Origin: DASZZZ01 sp036260375 | Lineage (GTDB): Bacteria > Actinomycetota > CADDZG01 > WHSQ01 | Length of the DNA stretch: 64,000 bases | Assembly (NCBI GenBank): GCA_036260375.1 | Contig: DASZZZ010000104.1 | Location: 1 to 64,000 of the forward strand | Direction of reading: 5' to 3' | Shown here: positions 58,836-64,000 of the stretch, in pieces | Position numbering within the stretch: the stretch's first letter is position 1 | Layout of the letters: every line of letters starts with the position of its first letter | Notes under the pieces: generated by a model | Databases searched by the model: none | Told to the model about the DNA's origin: nothing | What the model saw: the letters and a program-made list of their open reading frames with translations, nothing else | Made by a program: the position numbers and the translations under genes

Positions 58836-60152
58836 GTGCGCACGATCGAGGCCGAGCTGACGTGGGTCGACGGTGCGTTCCGGCGCGACCGCGCCGTCGT
58901 CGTCGACGGCGACCGCATCGCGGCGGTCGTGGGGCGCGCCGACGTCCCGGCTGGCGCCGAGCGCGACGACTGGGGACGCGTCGCGCTGCTGCCGGGGACC
59001 GTGAACGCGCACGGTCACGCGTTCCAGAGCCTGCTCAAGGGGTTCGCCGACGACCGCCCGTTCGACCGCTGGCGCGACGACGTCCTGTACCCGTTCTCGG
59101 AGCGCCTCGACGGCGACGCGGTCTACGCCGGCGCGCTGTTCGCGTTCGCCGAGGCGCTCGTCGCCGGCGTCACGACGACCGTCGACTTCTTCTACCTCCA
59201 CGACGACGGCAACGACGTCGCGCGCCACGTCGTGCGCGCCGCGCGCGACATCGGGATCCGGCTCGTGCTGGCGCGCGCCTTCTACGATCCCGACGCCCCG
59301 ACGCGCGCTCCCGCCCGCTACCGCGAGAGCGCGGACGACGCCGCGGCGCGCTGCCGCGCGCTGGCCGCCGAGCTCGCCGGCGACCCGCTCGTGACGGTGC
59401 AGCCCGCGCCGCACTCGCTGCACGCCGCGGCCCCCGCGACGATCGCCGCGGCCCTCGACGTCGCGCGCGACCTCGGCGTGCCGTGTCATCTCCATCTCGC
59501 CGAGGCGCGCTACGAGCGCGACCAGGTCGCCGAGCGCTACGGCACGACGCCCGTGCGGCTGCTCGCGCGCGAGGGGCTGCTCGACGAACGGCTCGTGACC
59601 GTGCACACGGTGTGGGCGGACGACGAGGAGCTGGACCTGCTCGCGCAGTCGGGGGCGGCGGTCGTGCACTGTCCCGGCGCGAACGCGTTCCTCGGCGACG
59701 GGATCGCGCGCGTGCCCGAGATGCTGCGACGCGGCATCCGCGTCGCGCTCGGCCCCGACGGGGGCTGCGCCAACAACCGCCAGAGCGTGTTCGACGAGAT
59801 GCGCACGGCGACGTTCGTCGCCAAGGCGCGCCTGCTCGACGGCGGCGCGCTCGACGCGCCGACGGCGTTCGAGCTCGGGACGCGCGCCGGCGCCGACGTC
59901 CTCGGGCTGCCGGTGGGGGAGATCGCGGCCGGCCGGTTCGCGGACCTGGTCGCGCTCGATCTCGACGACCTGTCCCTGCAGCCGCTCGAGACGCTCAACC
60001 GCCACGTCGTCAACTCGATGCAGCCGACCGCGATCGCGCGCATCGCGGTCGGGGGCCGCGTCGTCGCCGAACGAGGCCGGCCGACGCTCGTCGACCGGCG
60101 CGACGTCGCGCGCCTCGTCGCCGACGTCACGAAGGGATGGACGCGGCCGTGA
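58836..60152 (+). CDS. amidohydrolase, candidate formimidoylglutamate deiminase
   Basis: 438-residue TIM-barrel deaminase. Metal ligands are in NAHGHAFQSL, in CHLHLAE, in HTVWADDEE and in GPDGGCANNRQ. DFFYLHDDGND resembles the YLHHD stretch of HutF, which converts formimidoylglutamate to formylglutamate. With hutI, hutH and hutU around it, that is the likely role, but the GPDGG-NNR end is closer to the cytosine/guanine deaminase group, so the substrate is not certain. GAGGAGG before GTG 58836 selects this start over ATG 58812. Confidence 0.75.
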   Translation: MRTIEAELTWVDGAFRRDRAVVVDGDRIAAVVGRADVPAGAERDDWGRVALLPGTVNAHGHAFQSLLKGFADDRPFDRWRDDVLYPFSERLDGDAVYAGALFAFAEALVAGVTTTVDFFYLHDDGNDVARHVVRAARDIGIRLVLARAFYDPDAPTRAPARYRESADDAAARCRALAAELAGDPLVTVQPAPHSLHAAAPATIAAALDVARDLGVPCHLHLAEARYERDQVAERYGTTPVRLLAREGLLDERLVTVHTVWADDEELDLLAQSGAAVVHCPGANAFLGDGIARVPEMLRRGIRVALGPDGGCANNRQSVFDEMRTATFVAKARLLDGGALDAPTAFELGTRAGADVLGLPVGEIAAGRFADLVALDLDDLSLQPLETLNRHVVNSMQPTAIARIAVGGRVVAERGRPTLVDRRDVARLVADVTKGWTRP

Positions 60153-60568
60153 GCGCGGGGGCCGGCTACTCCGGCACGCCGCTCGCGCGCAGGCTCGGGA
60201 TCAAGGACGGCCACGCCGTGCACTTCGCGCGCGCGCCCGAGGGGTTCGCCGCGTCGCTCGGGCTGTCGGACGACGTCGAGGTGCGGGCACGGGCCCGCGG
60301 CCCCCTCGACGTCGTCGTCCTGTTCGCGACGCGCCGCACCGATCTCGAGCGGCGCTTCGCGGCGCTCGCGCGTGTCCTCGATCCGGCCGGCGCGCTGTGG
60401 GTCGCGTGGCCCAAGCGGTCGTCGGGAGTCGACACCGACCTCACCGAGGGCGTCGTGCAGCGCGTCGGCCTCGACGCAGGCCTCGTCGACAACAAGGTCT
60501 GTGCGATCGACGCGACATGGTCGGGTCTTCGGTTCGTCTACCGCGTCGCCGACCGCCCGGCGCGCTAG
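60149..60568 (+). CDS. DUF3052 family protein
   Basis: About 139 residues. SGTPLARRLGIKDGHAVHFARAPEGF and the C-terminal KVCAIDATWSGLRFVYR are characteristic of this actinobacterial family of unknown role. The GTG at 60149 overlaps the preceding stop by 4 bases; ATG at 60137 is also possible. Confidence 0.85.
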   Translation: MSAGAGYSGTPLARRLGIKDGHAVHFARAPEGFAASLGLSDDVEVRARARGPLDVVVLFATRRTDLERRFAALARVLDPAGALWVAWPKRSSGVDTDLTEGVVQRVGLDAGLVDNKVCAIDATWSGLRFVYRVADRPAR

Positions 60569-60575
60569 CGCCTCG

Positions 60576-61159
60576 TCAGCCCGGTTCGTGCGCGGGACGC
60601 GGCTCGCTGTGCGTCGTCTTGCGAAACAGGAACACGGCGAGGCTCAGCAGCACGACGCCGACCGACAGCACCGCGATCTCGACGAGCGTGTCGGTGAACT
60701 CCGGGGTCCCGAGCAGCTCCTTGGCCTGAGCACCCACGACGATGAGACGGCGTATCGCCGCGACGATGCCGACGATGAGGAACGGCTCGGCGAGCAGGAC
60801 CTTCTCGTCGATCACGGCGCGCACGGTGTGGATGAGCTCGGTGATGATGAACACGAGCAGGAGCCCGTCGAGCAGCTCGAGGATCAGCGTCGACATCGGG
60901 TCCTCGGTCGCGTGGGCGACGAAGTCGTAGACGACGTAGCCGAACAGGACGACTCCGCCGAGCGACAGCGCGACTGACACGGCGACGTAGAAGGCGTCCT
61001 CCACGTAGCCGAAGAAGTCGGCCGTGCGCTCGCGCGCGCGCGTCTCGCCCGGCCCCCCGGCACGCCGGTCGGGTCCGCCCTCTCCGTCGGGGCGCGACGG
61101 AGCCTCCGCGTCGGCGCGCTCGTCGTCGCTCAGCTCGCGGTCGTCCCCCATGCGCTCGT

Positions 61160-61163
<4 letters not shown>
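60576..61163 (-). CDS. PsiE-like phosphate-starvation-inducible membrane protein
   Basis: 195 residues with an acidic, disordered N-terminus followed by four hydrophobic segments (VAVSVALSLGGVVLFGYVV, DGLLLVFIITELIH, EPFLIVGIVAAIRRLIVVGA, and VGVVLLSLAVFLF). This is the PsiE layout; function is unknown. The GTG overlaps the hutU stop by 4 bases; ATG 61151 is an alternative. Confidence 0.8.
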
Positions 61164-62833
<1,670 letters not shown>

Positions 62834-63017
62834 CGGTCGCCTCCGGTCGCGTCGGACGGGCCGCGAGCGTGCCACACCGGGCGCCCCGCGCGCCCCGTGC
62901 CCGCGCCCCCGTCTACACTCGGCCTCGACCGACCCCGACACCGGAGCCGATGACGACCCCGTCCGATCGCCGCGGCCGCCGCGCCGCCCACTCCGCGTCC
63001 CCCGGGCGCGCCCGCCC

Positions 63018-63995
63018 GTGACCGCGCTCGCGTTCGGGCCCCTCGAGTGGTCGATCGTCCCGCGCATCGAGCTGGGCCCGCTCGCGGTGTCGCCGCACGG
63101 CATCGGCATCGCGGTCGGCGTGCTGCTCGGGGCGCGCATGCTCGTGCGACGTTCGGAGCGCCGCGGGGGGCCGACCGAGACGGACATCTACAACGGGCTC
63201 TTCTGGGCGCTGATCGGCGCGGTCGTCGGCGCACGCCTCGCCTACGTCGTCGGGCACCTGTCCGAGGTCACCTCCGGCGGCGACGACCCGCTCGGCGTGC
63301 TGAAGGTGTGGGAGGGCGGCATCTCGCTGCTCGGCGGCATCGTCGGCGCGGTGCTCGCGGCGGTTCCGTACCTGCGCCGCCACGGCATCCCGTTCTGGTC
63401 GACGATGGACCTCGCGGCGCCGTGCCTCGCGTTCGGCATCTTCGTCGGACGCGTCGGCGACCTCGTCATCGGCGACCACCTCGGCAAGCCGACGACGTGG
63501 CCGTTGGGGTGGCGCTGCGCCGGCGAGGTCGGGGGCCCCGCGGCGCGCAGCGCGGCCGAGTACCGCGGCCTCGTGGAGGCGGGCCGGCCCCCGTCGCTCG
63601 GCTGCTTCGACGTCGTGCTGCACCAGACCGCGCTGTACGACTTCCTGTCCGCGGGCCTGCTGTGCGTCGTGCTGCTGTGGCTCGCGCGGCGGACGCGCAA
63701 CGTCGGCGTCCCGGCCCTCGTGTTCGTCGTGTGGTACGGCGCGATGCGCGTCGTGACCGACTTCCTGCGCGTCGACAAGCGCTACTTCGGCCTCACCGGG
63801 AGTCAGATCACGTCGCTCACCCTCGGCCTGCTGTGCCTCGCCATCCTGGCGCGCTACCGGGGCGCGCCGCCGCGCTGGACGGCGGCGCGGGCGCCGAGCG
63901 GTCCGGCGCCGGCTACGGAGCGTGACGAGACGGGCCACGAAGCCCCCGCTCGGGCGGCGGCGACTACGCAGCGTAGCGGCAAATCCGCGCCCTAG
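63018..63995 (+). CDS. lgt: prolipoprotein diacylglyceryl transferase
   Basis: Membrane enzyme that attaches diacylglycerol to lipobox cysteines. Family segments are HGIGIAVGVLLGARM, WEGGISLLGGIVGA and VGRVGDLVIGDHLGKPT. In most Lgt the last reads GRxGNFxNxExxG; here the Asn is Asp and the Glu region reads GDHLG. GTG at 63018 begins VTALAFGPLEWSI; a 23-codon frame from ATG 62950 ends in a GTGA overlap with it and might be a leader. The C-terminal 40 residues are a polar tail. Confidence 0.9.
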   Translation: MTALAFGPLEWSIVPRIELGPLAVSPHGIGIAVGVLLGARMLVRRSERRGGPTETDIYNGLFWALIGAVVGARLAYVVGHLSEVTSGGDDPLGVLKVWEGGISLLGGIVGAVLAAVPYLRRHGIPFWSTMDLAAPCLAFGIFVGRVGDLVIGDHLGKPTTWPLGWRCAGEVGGPAARSAAEYRGLVEAGRPPSLGCFDVVLHQTALYDFLSAGLLCVVLLWLARRTRNVGVPALVFVVWYGAMRVVTDFLRVDKRYFGLTGSQITSLTLGLLCLAILARYRGAPPRWTAARAPSGPAPATERDETGHEAPARAAATTQRSGKSAP

Positions 63996-64000
63996 GCGGG

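Noticed and set aside
62950..63021. 23-codon frame overlapping the lgt start by GTGA
   Set aside because: Arg/Ser/Pro composition is that expected by chance, and there is no clear ribosome binding site. It is mentioned under lgt only as a possibility.

Overview
The window is very GC-rich, densely packed bacterial chromosome. Genes commonly overlap by 4 bases (GTGA or ATGA), starts are often GTG or TTG, and many starts lie only 6-8 bases downstream of a TAnnnT-like box, which suggests leaderless transcripts. DUF5319 and DUF3052 proteins, a PASTA-domain kinase, a FolP2-type dihydropteroate synthase homologue, a MurA with Asp in place of the catalytic Cys, and standalone Lys/Ala-rich H1-like proteins point to an actinobacterium. 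A deep-branching class such as Thermoleophilia or Acidimicrobiia is my guess; no rRNA is present to settle it. The gene content is mostly core chromosomal: I see no insertion sequence, phage, CRISPR array, tRNA or rRNA.

Layout. 1-4.3 kb: end of the F-type ATP synthase operon (atpA partial, atpG, atpD, atpC) plus a small zinc-ribbon gene. 4.3-9.3 kb: a Lys/Arg repeat protein, murA, a SpoIID-domain protein, a NifU-type scaffold and meaB. 9.3-14 kb: a proline-racemase-family gene, an accessory island with a small membrane protein and a 21-codon ORF ending in a decayed second racemase C-terminus, a B12-dependent mutase large subunit whose substrate residues look isobutyryl-CoA-like, and a second orphan membrane protein. 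14-20.7 kb: two beta-propeller proteins, a Nudix hydrolase, enoyl-CoA hydratase and glmS. 20.8-26 kb: etfBA, a cysteine desulfurase, mnmA and a methyltransferase. 26-32.3 kb (minus strand): two tandem secreted lysyl-oxidase-family genes, one frameshifted, each with a similar ECF-sigma-like promoter, then an MFS exporter and an acyl-CoA synthetase. 32.3-41 kb: ligA, an epoxide hydrolase, a cupin/HxlR pair, and an SDR plus three MaoC hot-dog proteins (an acyl-CoA hydration/oxidation module). 41-49.6 kb: an EEP-family hydrolase, PASTA kinase, Nudix, EamA transporter, folP homologue, FlgM-like anti-sigma factor, CheY-like receiver, prepilin peptidase, DUF5319, ParA and an H1-like protein. 49.7-64 kb: glutamate dehydrogenase, an epimerase, dodecin, an MBL hydrolase, histidine-utilisation genes hutI, hutH, a hutF candidate and hutU spread over both strands, a PsiE-like protein, and lgt at the right edge.

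Together the genes describe an aerobic heterotroph that oxidises acyl-CoAs (ETF, hydratases, SDR/MaoC, CoA ligase, B12 mutase with its MeaB chaperone) and degrades histidine to glutamate, which glutamate dehydrogenase could feed into the TCA cycle. The most interesting unexplained structure is in two places: the 10.3-11.0 kb insert bounded by a duplicated racemase 3' end, and a 425-base gap at 37.2-37.6 kb holding interleaved inverted repeats, a near-perfect Shine-Dalgarno sequence on the minus strand and an operator-like palindrome.
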